DNA of 64,000 nucleotides from Allobosea sp. (GTDB lineage Bacteria; Pseudomonadota; Alphaproteobacteria; Rhizobiales; Beijerinckiaceae), in contig NZ_JAFKFW010000008.1 of NCBI RefSeq assembly GCF_017308015.1, positions 62,001 through 126,000 on the forward strand, given 5' to 3'. The position numbers and the translations under genes were made by a program. Positions 18,296 through 29,449 of this stretch are shown here, one piece after another; within the stretch, counting starts at the first letter, position 1, and every line of letters starts with the position of its first letter. The notes under the pieces were generated by a model that saw only the letters and a list, made by a program, of their open reading frames with translations, was not told the DNA's origin and did no database searches.

Positions 18296-20745
18296 AGCGC
18301 CATCGGTTCCCGGCCCGCCTCGCCGCAATCGCGGCTTCCGTTTTGCTCACCGCCTTGCCGCTTCCGGCGCAGGAGGCCCCACCTGCCCAACCCGGCCCGG
18401 CGCCTTTCATGATCGCGCCGCCCGCGCCTGCTCCGGCAAGCCCGGCCGCGCCTGCAACGCCGGCGCCGGCGTTGCCGAGAGACGCGAGTCCGACGCCAGC
18501 CCCGGCCCTCGTGTTCAAGCCGTTGCTGCCGGCGGCGCGCGTTACGCTGGAAGGCGAGAGCGATGCCCGCAACTGGGCATTCTATCTGACGCAGGACGAG
18601 GCCGCGGCCGATTCCAGCCTCGACATCGCCTTCCAGAACGCCCTCGTCGTGATGCCGGAAGCCTCGCGGCTGACGGTGCGCATCAATGGCGAGCGTGTCA
18701 GCGAAGTGCCGATCGTCTCGTCCGATCGTCTGCAGCGCTCCTCCATCGCCTTGCGCAAGGGCTTGCTCCGGGCCGGGCAGAACACGATCGGCTTCGAGGC
18801 GCTGCAGCGTCATCGTACCGATTGCACCGTGGAATCGACCTATGAACTCTGGACGCGCATCGACGGTGCCGGCACCCGCCTGACCTTCAGAAATCCCGGC
18901 GCCCGGCCGTCGAGCCTGCGCAGCATCGACGATCTGCCGGCTGTCGGCGCCGACGAAGGCGGCCAGACGAACATCGTCATCGTCGCGCCCGGCGCCTCGC
19001 GGGCGGTTGCGGCCAACAGCATCCTCGCCGTTGCACAGGCGCTCGCATTGCGCGGCCGATATGGGCAGGTCGCAGTGACCGTGACCGAGCAATTGCCCGC
19101 TCGCATCCGGCCAGGCACGCTGACCGTGGCGCTCGGCACCGGGGAGGAGATGCGGGCGCTGCTGGGAGGGCTTCCGGCCGATGCGGGCGGCCGCAGCTTC
19201 CTCGGCTTCATCCCCGGTCCGCAGAAGAATACCGACCTCCTGCTCGTGACGGCCGAAGGCTGGCCCGATCTTGAAGCCCTGATCGCCCGGCTCCTCACGG
19301 CGCCGGTCTCGCGGCCCGCCAACATCAACCGCAAGACCATGGAGACGGCGAGCTGGCATGTGCCGGATGCGCCTTTCATCTCCGACAAGCAGGCGATCAG
19401 CTTCTCCGAGCTCGGCATCACCACCCGTGAATCCACCGGCCGGCGCATGCGTGTGCGTGCGGTCGTCGCGATGCCCGGCGATTTCTACGCCAATGCCTAT
19501 GGCGAGGCGACGCTTTATCTCGACGGTGGCTATTCGCAGGATGTTCTGCCGGGCGAAAGCCATGTCGAAATCTTCGTCAACGGCAATGTCGCGGCGACGG
19601 TGCCGCTCAACGCCGCGACGGGCGGGCTCTTCCAGCAGTTCCCGATCACGATCCCGTTGCGGCATTTCCGGCCGGGGATCAATGAGATCTGGTTCGAGGC
19701 GGTGACGGTAACCAAGCCCGATCTCGCCTGCGGCCCGGGCGCGACGCTGCCGGGGAAGAGCCGCTTCGCACTGTTCGACACCTCCGCTCTGGCCATTCCG
19801 AACTTCGCCAAGATCGGTGTCAGCCCCAATCTCGGTGCCGTCGCCGGCACCGGCTTTCCCTATTCGGTCGCGTCGCGCGTCGCCCTGATCATGGGGCGCC
19901 ACGACACCGCCAATCTCGGTGCCGCCGCGACCCTTCTCGCGCGCATCGCGCGCAATGCCAGCCGCCCCCTGGCCGTCGATGTCCTGGCCGGGCCTGCGAC
20001 CGTAGGCGACAGACCGGCACTGGTTGTCGGCGCGGCCGGCCAGATGCCGGCGGGTCTGCTGCCGCGGGTCGGCATCGCCGACAATGTCCGGGCCACCTGG
20101 CCGCAGCGCGCCGATGCCGTTGTGGTGACGCCGGATGCCGAGGGAGCGGCCGTCTTCGACGCGGTCATCGACCGGCTGCAGGGTCGCGAGGCCACGCCGG
20201 AAGCCTCCGGCGGCGCAGCGCCGACGACCGAGGCGATCCGCGAGCGCTGGCGTGGCTCGCATGGCGGCCCGCTGGTGCGCTATTTTATCGGCTTCGACCA
20301 ATGGCTCCAGCGCACGTTCGATCTCTCCTTCGCGCAATTGCGGGCACCGTCGCGGACACCGACGCTCTATGAGCCGGCCGAGGGGACGGATCTGATCGCG
20401 GCCCAGGCCGCCGATCCCGACACACGGCAGGTCTGGACCGCCTTCATCGCGCGCCGGGACGAGACCCTGCAGAGCGCCGTCAGCCGCATCGTCTCGCCTG
20501 GGAACTGGGCCGGCATGGCCGGCAAGATCACCGCCTTCCGTGGCGCACAGGAGGCTCATGTGATCTCGGCCGACAGCACCTCCTTCGTCATGACGCGCCC
20601 CTTCAGCCTCGTGAATATGCGCCTCGTCTTCGCCAACTGGATGTCCAGCAATATCGGCATCTACGCTCTGGCCCTGCTGACGGCCTGCATCGGACTCGGC
20701 ATCGGAACCTCCCTGATGCTCGGGCGGTTGGGTCGGCGATCATGA
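18292..20745 (+). CDS. bcsB: Cellulose synthase regulatory/periplasmic subunit BcsB
   Basis: 817-residue periplasmic partner of BcsA. It has an N-terminal signal peptide, a Pro/Ala-rich linker (about residues 28-75), carbohydrate-binding and flavodoxin-like domains typical of BcsB (first one around LTVRINGERVSEVPI...LRAGQNTIGFEALQRHRTDC) and a single C-terminal transmembrane helix (ALLTACIGLGIGTSLM) that docks to BcsA. The ATG overlaps the bcsA stop. The same frame is open 546 nt further upstream inside bcsA, but that part is the antiphase of bcsA and is not coding. Confidence 0.94.
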   Translation: MKRHRFPARLAAIAASVLLTALPLPAQEAPPAQPGPAPFMIAPPAPAPASPAAPATPAPALPRDASPTPAPALVFKPLLPAARVTLEGESDARNWAFYLTQDEAAADSSLDIAFQNALVVMPEASRLTVRINGERVSEVPIVSSDRLQRSSIALRKGLLRAGQNTIGFEALQRHRTDCTVESTYELWTRIDGAGTRLTFRNPGARPSSLRSIDDLPAVGADEGGQTNIVIVAPGASRAVAANSILAVAQALALRGRYGQVAVTVTEQLPARIRPGTLTVALGTGEEMRALLGGLPADAGGRSFLGFIPGPQKNTDLLLVTAEGWPDLEALIARLLTAPVSRPANINRKTMETASWHVPDAPFISDKQAISFSELGITTRESTGRRMRVRAVVAMPGDFYANAYGEATLYLDGGYSQDVLPGESHVEIFVNGNVAATVPLNAATGGLFQQFPITIPLRHFRPGINEIWFEAVTVTKPDLACGPGATLPGKSRFALFDTSALAIPNFAKIGVSPNLGAVAGTGFPYSVASRVALIMGRHDTANLGAAATLLARIARNASRPLAVDVLAGPATVGDRPALVVGAAGQMPAGLLPRVGIADNVRATWPQRADAVVVTPDAEGAAVFDAVIDRLQGREATPEASGGAAPTTEAIRERWRGSHGGPLVRYFIGFDQWLQRTFDLSFAQLRAPSRTPTLYEPAEGTDLIAAQAADPDTRQVWTAFIARRDETLQSAVSRIVSPGNWAGMAGKITAFRGAQEAHVISADSTSFVMTRPFSLVNMRLVFANWMSSNIGIYALALLTACIGLGIGTSLMLGRLGRRS

Positions 20746-21761
20746 GACGGGTTTTCGCAGCCATGGCCGTCGTCTTCCTGGGTCTCGCGCCCGGTGCGCG
20801 CGCGGCTGTGCCGGCCGACGCCTGGGCGCTCTACCGGCAGAAATTCGTCACATCCGAAGGACGCGTCGTCGATGATCTCAACGGCGGCATTAGCCATAGC
20901 GAGAGCCAGGGCTACGGCCTGCTGCTCGCCTGCCTCGCCGATGACCGCGCCACCTTCGCGCGCATCTTCGCCTTCACCCGGACCGAGCTTCTGATCCGCG
21001 ACGACGGTCTCGCAGCCTGGCGCTGGGACCCGAAGGCGAGCCCGCATGTCACCGACATCAACAATGCCAGCGACGGCGATCTCCTGATCGCGGATGCCCT
21101 GGCCTGTGCCGGTAGACGCTGGGCCATGCCGGCTCATAGCGCTGCCGCACGCCAGATCGCGACATCGCTCGCCAAGGTCGCTCTGCGGCAGCATGCGGGC
21201 CAGACCTGGCTCATGCCGGGGGCTGCGGGCTTCTCGGAGAAGGACCGCACCGACGGGCCGGTGGTCAATCCGTCCTACTGGGTCTTCGAGGCCTTCCCCA
21301 TCCTGGCGAAGCTCACCGGGGATCAGCGCTGGATGCAGGTCCAGGCCAGCGGTTTGAAGCTGTTGGACGATCTCGCGAAGCGGAGGATGCCGGCACCGGA
21401 ATGGCTCTCGGTCAAGGCCGAGCCGAAGCCTGCCGAAGGCTTCCCGGCGCAGTTCGGTTACAACGCCATCCGCATCCCGCTTTACCTGCTGCGCGCGGGG
21501 CTCGGTGACAAGGCACGCCTGGCACCCTTCCGCCAGGCCTGGGCCGCCGGCACCGCGGTCGTCGATGTCGTCAGCGGCAAGCCGGTCGAGCCTCTGCCCG
21601 ATGCAGGCTACCGCATCCTCTCCGCTTCGATCGCCTGCGCTATCGAGGGCACGCCGATTCCGGCCGAACTCAAGACGTTCCAGCCCACCGCCTATTATCC
21701 GTCGACGCTGCATCTCCTCGCCCTCTCGATGCTTGGCGAGAGGTATCCGCAATGCCTGTGA
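20742..21761 (+). CDS. bcsZ: Cellulose-operon endoglucanase BcsZ (GH8)
   Basis: 339-residue secreted family 8 glycoside hydrolase cutting beta-1,4-glucan in the periplasm, needed in other bacteria for orderly cellulose export. It has a signal peptide (MRRVFAAMAVVFLGLAPGAR), the catalytic acid in SHSESQGYGLLLA (Glu54) and the catalytic base region in NNASDGDLLIA (Asp111), followed by NPSYWVFEAFP. It overlaps bcsB by 4 nt and the TPR gene by 10 nt. Confidence 0.94.
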   Translation: MRRVFAAMAVVFLGLAPGARAAVPADAWALYRQKFVTSEGRVVDDLNGGISHSESQGYGLLLACLADDRATFARIFAFTRTELLIRDDGLAAWRWDPKASPHVTDINNASDGDLLIADALACAGRRWAMPAHSAAARQIATSLAKVALRQHAGQTWLMPGAAGFSEKDRTDGPVVNPSYWVFEAFPILAKLTGDQRWMQVQASGLKLLDDLAKRRMPAPEWLSVKAEPKPAEGFPAQFGYNAIRIPLYLLRAGLGDKARLAPFRQAWAAGTAVVDVVSGKPVEPLPDAGYRILSASIACAIEGTPIPAELKTFQPTAYYPSTLHLLALSMLGERYPQCL

Positions 21762-23917
21762 AACCTATTCTCGTCGCCGTCGCCGTCTCGGGCGTCGCCT
21801 TCTACACACTCGGCCGCTATGGCCATGACATCGCCTCGCCCCAACTCGCTCAGCCGATGATCCAGCCGGCGCAGGCACAGGTCCCGCAACAGCCGCCGCA
21901 ACCTCCTGCCGGCGTCGCCACGACACCAGTCGACACGGCGCAGGCCCCCGCTGATCCGAACCGCCCGGCAGCGACGCCTCAGCAGCCCCCGCCCAAGATC
22001 GACGAGACGGCTTTGCGCTATTTCGCGGGACAGGGAGATACCCGCCGCTACGAAGCCGAACTCGCGAGGCTGCGCGCGCTCTACCCGGAGTGGAGGCCGC
22101 CGACGGACCTCTCCTCGCAAGGTCAGACCGGCGATGCCGAACTGGAGCGGATGTGGCGGCTCTTTGCCGAGGGCAAATATGGCGAAGTCCGTGCCGCGAT
22201 CGTCCAGCGCGGCAGTGCCGATCCGAACTGGCGTGCCCCGGCCGATCTCGCCGCCCAGCTCGATACCGCCGAAGCGCGCCAGCGCCTCGTCAACGCCTCG
22301 GACGCCCGGCAGTGGGAGCAGGTCATCCGCCTTGGCACCGAGACGCCGGCCATGCTGACCTGCGCCAGCGTCGATGCGCTCTGGCGGGTCGCCGAGGCCT
22401 TCGTCCAGACCGGCAAGCCCGAGCGTGCCCGCGACGCCTATGCCTATGTCCTGACCAACTGCACCAATCCGGCCGAGCGGGTCGGCACGCTGCAGAAGGC
22501 GCTCGCGACCCTGCCGGAGAACCTCGTCGAGGCCCTGCTCGGTCAGGAGCGGCAGAACGAGTTCGCCAGCATCCGCGACGAGATCGCCCGGCGCCATATC
22601 GGCAAGGCTGCCGACGACCCGGCGCAGAAGGCGACGCCGGCGGAGATCCAGCGCATCGAAGCCCTGGCCAACGCGGCTGCAACGCCCGACGACGCCATCC
22701 TGCTCGGCTTCTACACGCTCCACCATGAGGAACCGGCCAAGGCAGTGACCTGGTTCCAGACGGCGCTGGGCCGCGATGGCGGCGCCAAGGCCGCCGAGGG
22801 CGCCGTTCTCGCACTCGGCGCGACCCGGAACTACCAGGAAGCCGAGACGCTCGGCGCCCGGTGGCTGGAGGCCGGCGCGGCCAATCGCAAGGCCTATCTC
22901 GACGCCGTCACCGCCCTGCTTACGCAGGAGCCGCCGCCGCGGCTCGACCGCACCGTGATCGAGCGCATCGTCCGGACCGTCGGGCAGGACAAATACGCTC
23001 CCGGCGCCGGAGCGCTCGGCTGGTATGCCTATAATGCCGGGCAGATCACCCCCGCCGGCACCTGGTTCGACACCGCGCTGTCCTGGGATCGAGGATACGA
23101 GCCGGCGGCCTATGGGCTGGCACTTGTCCGCGAGCGCCAGCGCGACCAGGCAGGTCTGCGCACGCTGGTCGCCGAATGGGGCGGCCGTTCACAGCGGATC
23201 GCGGACGTGCTCAATCCACGGCGCGCCCGTTCGGTTCCGCCAACCGGGGGGCAGCGGGACATGCGTCAGAGGCCGTTGGCGGGGCCTGCGGACGAACCTG
23301 CCGAACGCCGGCCGGCTGCCATCATCCGGGCCGGCCGCGACAACCCGGCCGCACGCGAGGCCGGGCCTGCCGCGGAACCCGCCAGGCAAGCGGCCGCTCC
23401 CCGCGTTGGTGGCGATTGCGGAGGCGGCAGCTCCGGCGCGGCCGCCTTGCAGCGGGGCTGGTGCCTCCTCAATCTCAAGCGGCCTGTCGCCGCAGCGGCG
23501 GCTTTCGAAGTGGCGCGACGCGGCGGCAATGCGCAGGTCGTTGCCGATGCCGCAGCAGGTCTGGCCTATGCCAAGATGCAGCAGGGACTGACGACGGAGG
23601 CCATGGTCGCGGCCAGTGCTGCCAACCTGCCGCCGGCGCGCCGCAAGGAGCTGTCCACGCTGCTCCTCGCGGAACAGTTCTATGCCCAGTACGACGCCAA
23701 GGATTTCAACGGTGCGCTGGTCACCCTGTCGGAGCGTCGTCGTCTGGCGCCCGAGACGACCGACCTGATGCTGATGCGCGGATGGTCCTATTACAATCTC
23801 GGTCGCTACCAGGATGCCGAACGCATCTTCGAGACGTTGTACAAGGTCAACAAGTCGCCGGAGGCGCTGTCCGGTCTGACAACGATCCGCGATGTCACCA
23901 AGCGCAATATCCAGTGA
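21752..23917 (+). CDS. TPR-rich periplasmic protein of the cellulose operon (BcsC-like N-terminal type)
   Basis: 721-residue protein with one N-terminal hydrophobic segment, a Gln/Pro-rich linker (residues about 35-85) and tetratricopeptide-like helical repeats through most of its length, e.g. AEAFVQTGKPERARDAYAYVL, LGWYAYNAGQITPAGTWFDTAL and GWSYYNLGRYQDAERIFETL near the C-terminus. BcsC of enterobacteria has TPRs plus an outer-membrane beta-barrel. Here the protein ends in TPRs with no barrel, so it covers only the scaffold half. Its overlap with bcsZ shows that it belongs to the cellulose machinery. Another region (about 490-560) is disordered and rich in Arg, Ala and Pro. Confidence 0.82.
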   Translation: MPVKPILVAVAVSGVAFYTLGRYGHDIASPQLAQPMIQPAQAQVPQQPPQPPAGVATTPVDTAQAPADPNRPAATPQQPPPKIDETALRYFAGQGDTRRYEAELARLRALYPEWRPPTDLSSQGQTGDAELERMWRLFAEGKYGEVRAAIVQRGSADPNWRAPADLAAQLDTAEARQRLVNASDARQWEQVIRLGTETPAMLTCASVDALWRVAEAFVQTGKPERARDAYAYVLTNCTNPAERVGTLQKALATLPENLVEALLGQERQNEFASIRDEIARRHIGKAADDPAQKATPAEIQRIEALANAAATPDDAILLGFYTLHHEEPAKAVTWFQTALGRDGGAKAAEGAVLALGATRNYQEAETLGARWLEAGAANRKAYLDAVTALLTQEPPPRLDRTVIERIVRTVGQDKYAPGAGALGWYAYNAGQITPAGTWFDTALSWDRGYEPAAYGLALVRERQRDQAGLRTLVAEWGGRSQRIADVLNPRRARSVPPTGGQRDMRQRPLAGPADEPAERRPAAIIRAGRDNPAAREAGPAAEPARQAAAPRVGGDCGGGSSGAAALQRGWCLLNLKRPVAAAAAFEVARRGGNAQVVADAAAGLAYAKMQQGLTTEAMVAASAANLPPARRKELSTLLLAEQFYAQYDAKDFNGALVTLSERRRLAPETTDLMLMRGWSYYNLGRYQDAERIFETLYKVNKSPEALSGLTTIRDVTKRNIQ

Positions 23918-24083
23918 ACGGTATCGGACCGTCGCGCCGGTTTCGCAGGGTCAATCATCCCCGTCCCTCCGATCGAGCGGGACGGAGGTTGAAGGGGCCG
24001 TCGATGAACATGAGCCAACAACGCTGTTCATGAACGGTTGGCCCTTTGGCGCGTTTAGTGCAGTCAGCACAAGGAGAACATGG

Positions 24084-24401
24084 ATGCGGAAATTCCTCAC
24101 GCTTGCCGCTCTCGGTATCGGCATATCGTTCGTCGCGCCGGCGATGGCCGCGGAAGAGCTGCCGGCCTCGGTGGCGCAGCGCCTGGACAAGCAGACCGCG
24201 GAATACACCTGGTCGGCCGCCGCGGAGCGGCGCCATATGATCATGCGGGAGACGATGCGGCAGCAGCGCTATGGGCGCGGCGGCTACGGGCCCCGCTACG
24301 GCTATGGTCCCCGCCACGGCTATGGGCCGGGCTATGGCTATGGTCCGCGCCGTGGATACGGCCCGCCGCCGGGCTATTATCGCCGTCATCGCGGCTGGTG
24401 A
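24084..24401 (+). CDS. Small secreted Gly/Tyr/Arg-rich protein
   Basis: 105-residue protein with a clean signal peptide (MRKFLTLAALGIGISFVAPAMA) and a mature part ending in a low-complexity region built on repeats of YGPR/YGYGPR (about residues 66-105). The start is fixed by AAGGAGAA just upstream. It lies 166 nt after the cellulose operon and has its own terminator. Function unknown; such basic Gly/Tyr-rich tails occur in envelope or matrix-associated proteins, so a link to the cellulose matrix is possible but unproven. Confidence 0.7.
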   Translation: MRKFLTLAALGIGISFVAPAMAAEELPASVAQRLDKQTAEYTWSAAAERRHMIMRETMRQQRYGRGGYGPRYGYGPRHGYGPGYGYGPRRGYGPPPGYYRRHRGW

Positions 24402-24431
24402 GCGGCTCGCGCACGCTTCCGCCCTTGGATC

Positions 24432-24457
24432 AGCGGCCCGGTAACGGGCCGCTTTTC
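24432..24457 (+). terminator. Rho-independent terminator
   Basis: AGCGGCCCG (24432-24440) pairs with CGGGCCGCT (24445-24453) around GTAA, followed by TTTTCTT. It ends the Gly/Tyr-rich protein transcript. Confidence 0.85.
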
Positions 24458-24589
24458 TTGTCGAAAGGCCTCATGAGGATGCGGTGCCTCGCCGGCTTGG
24501 CCGCGACGGCGATGAACTGAGCCTCCCGTTTCCACTGCGCCACTCGCGCTGCTCCCGGTTTGACGCAGGTTGGCTGGCCCGGCCTTCTC

Positions 24590-25561
24590 CTATGCGTGAC
24601 CGGCCAGATCGTCGGAGATGCCTGGCCCGCCCCGAAGCTGCGCATCGGGAATGCGCGCCGCCCCACGATGGTGACGCAGGAGATCGTGCTCCTGGCGCAC
24701 GATCTCGCCGATCTGCACGAAATGTTCGGACAGGGGGTTCGTCTTGCGCCAGACCAGTCCGATGCTGCGCCGTGGCCGTGGCTCCGCCAGCCTGGCGATG
24801 CTGACCTCCACGGCCGAGGTTTCCGATGCCACGGCCATTTCGGGGATCAGCGTCACGCCCATGCCCGCGCCGACCATGCGCACCAGCGTCGCCAGCGAAC
24901 TGCCCTCCATCGGGTCCTGCGACAGCCCCGGCGCCATGTCGCAGAAGGCCAGCGCCTGATCGCGGAAGCAGTGGCCTTCCTCCAGCAGCAGCAGGCGCAT
25001 CGCCCCCAGGCTCTCCGCGCTCGGCGGCGGCTTGTGCCGGTCGGCCGGCGCGCGCACCAGTACGAACTCCTCGTCGAAAAGCGGGTGATCCTGCAGGGAG
25101 GGCTCGGAGACGGGCAGGGCCATCACCGCGACATCGAGACTGCCGCTGATCAGGTCCTCCGTCAGCTTGCCGGTCACCGCCTCGCGCGGACGCAGATCGA
25201 CCGCCGGAAAGCGCTCCGCCAGTCGCCGGATCACCGCCGGCAGGAGATAGGGCGCGACCGTCGGGATCATGCCGATGCGCAGCCGGCCGCCGAGAGAGGG
25301 GCTCGAAGCACGCGCCAGGTCCGCCAGTTCGTCCACCGCACGCAGGATATGCTGCGCCCGTCCGGCGAAGGCCTCGCCCAGGCCGGTCAGCCGGATCTGC
25401 CGACGGTCGCGCTCGACCAGTTGGGCGCCGAGCACCTCCTCCAGATCCTTGATCTGCAGCGAAAGGGCCGGTTGGCTGATGGCGCAGGCGTCGGCCGCAC
25501 GGCCGAAATGGCGATGCTGCGCCAGAGCCGCGAAATAGCGGAGATGTCGGATCGATATCAT
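24590..25561 (-). CDS. oxyR: Hydrogen peroxide-sensing LysR regulator OxyR
   Basis: 323-residue LysR-type activator. The N-terminal HTH reads RHFGRAADACAISQPALSLQI. The sensing loop GHCFRDQALAFC carries Cys198 and Cys207, matching the OxyR disulfide pair (Cys199/Cys208 in E. coli). It is transcribed divergently from katG across a 184-nt region that contains an inverted repeat. It would bind that region and turn on katG when oxidised by hydrogen peroxide. No terminator is seen downstream. Confidence 0.95.
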   Translation of the reverse strand: MISIRHLRYFAALAQHRHFGRAADACAISQPALSLQIKDLEEVLGAQLVERDRRQIRLTGLGEAFAGRAQHILRAVDELADLARASSPSLGGRLRIGMIPTVAPYLLPAVIRRLAERFPAVDLRPREAVTGKLTEDLISGSLDVAVMALPVSEPSLQDHPLFDEEFVLVRAPADRHKPPPSAESLGAMRLLLLEEGHCFRDQALAFCDMAPGLSQDPMEGSSLATLVRMVGAGMGVTLIPEMAVASETSAVEVSIARLAEPRPRRSIGLVWRKTNPLSEHFVQIGEIVRQEHDLLRHHRGAARIPDAQLRGGPGISDDLAGHA

Positions 25562-25572
25562 TTGTAAAAATT

Positions 25573-25609
25573 ATCATAATGATTTGAAAATTAAAGTTCT
25601 CATTATGAT
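25573..25609. promoter_or_regulatory. Inverted repeat in the oxyR-katG intergenic region (candidate OxyR site)
   Basis: ATCATAATGA (25573-25582) is repeated exactly in inverted orientation at 25600-25609, in an AT-rich stretch immediately upstream of oxyR (its ATG starts at 25561) and 137 nt upstream of katG. OxyR normally protects about 45 bp; this pair spans 37 bp. The repeat is seen; OxyR binding is inferred from position. Confidence 0.6.
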
Positions 25610-25622
25610 TGGTTTTCCCTAG

Positions 25623-27920
<2,298 letters not shown>

Positions 27921-27949
27921 CATCCCCGTTGCGAGCATGGCTCCGCCAC

Positions 27950-27980
27950 AAGCCCCGTCGGCCCGGCCGGCGGGGCTTTC
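27950..27980 (+). terminator. Rho-independent terminator of katG
   Basis: AGCCCCG (27951-27957) pairs with CGGGGCT (27971-27977), with an inner CGGC/GCCG extension, followed by TTTCC. It lies 30 nt after the katG stop. Confidence 0.8.
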
Positions 27981-28064
27981 CATTGGGATCGCAGCCGCGG
28001 CGAGGCTTGGAGCCTCCCTGTGGCTGAGATAGACAGGGCGCATTCGCTGCGGAGGGCTTCGTCC

Positions 28065-28586
28065 TTGCGTATCATCGTCGAGCGTGCGCTGCGCCAGAAC
28101 TGGGAGCGTCTGTTCTCCTACGCGCTGCGCCTGAGCGGCAATCGCGATGGCGCCGCTGACCTCCTGCAATCCTGCGCGACGAAGGCGCTTGCCGCTGCGC
28201 CGCCGGAGGAAGGGGAGCGTATCCGGGCCTGGCTCTTCGCGATCCTGCGCAATACCTGGATCGACGAGCATCGTCGTGGCGTGACCGGTGCGCTGGCTGC
28301 CGAGGAGGCGCCCGAAGACGAGTCCTGGCGGCATGATGACCGATTGATTGCCGCCATCACCGTCAGACAGGCGCTCGAACGTCTCGATCCGCTGCATCGC
28401 GAAATCGTGGAACTGGTCGATCTCGCCGGCTTCCGCTATGGCGAGGCCGCGGATATCCTGGGGGTGCCCGTGGGAACCGTGATGAGTCGCCTCAGCCGGG
28501 CGCGGCTTTCGCTTCTGAATGCGATCGAGGGCGGAGCGATCCGCCCCTTCGCCGCGCGGCAACGCAAACGAGCCAGCAACACGTGA
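28065..28586 (+). CDS. ECF RNA polymerase sigma factor
   Basis: 173-residue group 4 sigma factor. Region 2 reads NWERLFSYALRLSGNRDGAADLLQSC, and region 4 reads ALERLDPLHREIVELVDLAGFRYGEAADILGVPVGTVMSRLSRAR. The TTG at 28065 is chosen because GGAGGG lies 8 nt before it; a GTG at 28020 would add 15 residues without a ribosome site. The anti-sigma gene overlaps its end. Position and partners match the RpoE1/RpoE4-type sigma factors of Sinorhizobium meliloti, which respond to sulfite and drive a sulfite dehydrogenase operon. The promoter at 29388 fits that role. Confidence 0.9.
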   Translation: MRIIVERALRQNWERLFSYALRLSGNRDGAADLLQSCATKALAAAPPEEGERIRAWLFAILRNTWIDEHRRGVTGALAAEEAPEDESWRHDDRLIAAITVRQALERLDPLHREIVELVDLAGFRYGEAADILGVPVGTVMSRLSRARLSLLNAIEGGAIRPFAARQRKRASNT

Positions 28587-29368
28587 CCGACCCCGAACAA
28601 CTCTCCTGGACCACGCTCAACGCCTATGTCGACGGCGAATTGAAGCCCGACGTGGCCGCGAAGGTCGCCGCGGCGCTCGCCGACGATCGCGAGGCCGCCG
28701 CCCGGGTCGCGACGCTGACGAAGCTGCGCGCGACGGTCAAAGCCGCTTCGCCGGTGCCGGCGCCGCCGCCGCTCGTGCTGCCGCAGGCTCGTCCGCCCAT
28801 GACGCGCTGGCTGCCCTGGACCGCCGCCGCCTGTTTTGCCCTGCTCATCGGCGCGGCCTCGCTCGGTATCGCATACCGGCAATCGCCGGGATCGTCGCTT
28901 TCGGCCGCCGTCGCAGCGCATCAAAGCTGGCTTGCCCAGTCTCCGGCAAGCGCGGCGCCGCGCCTTGGCGTCGAGCTTGCCGGTGCCGAAGCCGGTGCTT
29001 TGCCCGATCTGTCGCTTGCCTCGCTGCGCCTCGTGCATCTTTCGCTCGACCCTGCCGGGCGCGGGGGAGGCGGCATGCTTGCCGGTTATGTCGGGCCCAA
29101 CGGCTGCCGCGTCGGCCTCTGGATCGCGCCCGTCGAGGAGGCGCTGCCATTGCATCCCGCGGTGCAGGATCGCGACGGCCTCGCGATCCGCGCCTGGCAT
29201 GACGAGCGGGCGAGCTATGCAGTGCTCGGCCGCGGCATCGACGCCGCCCGCCTCGACGGCATCGCCGCGCTGGTCGCCCGGATCACGCGCGATGAGCCCG
29301 GCGTCCCGCGCGAGCAGGTCGCGGTACTGGCCGAGGCCCGCAGCGTCGGACCGGCCTGCCTCGGTTGA
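28583..29368 (+). CDS. Anti-sigma factor (membrane-anchored, RsiW/ChrR-like zinc-finger type)
   Basis: 261-residue partner of the ECF sigma factor; the GTG start overlaps the sigma stop (GTGA). The N-terminal part (WTTLNAYVDGELKPDVAAKVAAAL) is the sigma-binding anti-sigma domain. One transmembrane helix (TAAACFALLIGAASLGIAY, about residues 80-98) follows, then a periplasmic domain. It would hold the sigma factor at the membrane until a sulfite-related signal arrives. The typical zinc-finger HxxxCxxC is not complete here, so it may be a zinc-free variant. Confidence 0.88.
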   Translation: MTDPEQLSWTTLNAYVDGELKPDVAAKVAAALADDREAAARVATLTKLRATVKAASPVPAPPPLVLPQARPPMTRWLPWTAAACFALLIGAASLGIAYRQSPGSSLSAAVAAHQSWLAQSPASAAPRLGVELAGAEAGALPDLSLASLRLVHLSLDPAGRGGGGMLAGYVGPNGCRVGLWIAPVEEALPLHPAVQDRDGLAIRAWHDERASYAVLGRGIDAARLDGIAALVARITRDEPGVPREQVAVLAEARSVGPACLG

Positions 29369-29387
29369 AAAAAGATTCTCTCGGGTT

Positions 29388-29413
29388 GGAATAAATCGAA
29401 GTCGTGATGCGTC
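29388..29413 (+). promoter_or_regulatory. ECF-type promoter of the sulfite dehydrogenase operon
   Basis: GGAATAA (-35, 29388-29394) and CGTC (-10, 29410-29413), 15 bases apart, lie 36 nt upstream of the sorT ATG. Both elements match the general ECF promoter shape (GGAAT...CGTC). The neighbouring ECF sigma factor is the obvious candidate to read it. Confidence 0.72.
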
Positions 29414-29449
29414 GTCTCGGGTGAGGAATATGTCCTCGGGAGAAACGCC

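Noticed and set aside
18250..20559. A 769-codon minus-strand frame over bcsB
   Set aside because: Antisense shadow; bcsB is fixed by overlap with bcsA and bcsZ and by its signal peptide and C-terminal helix.
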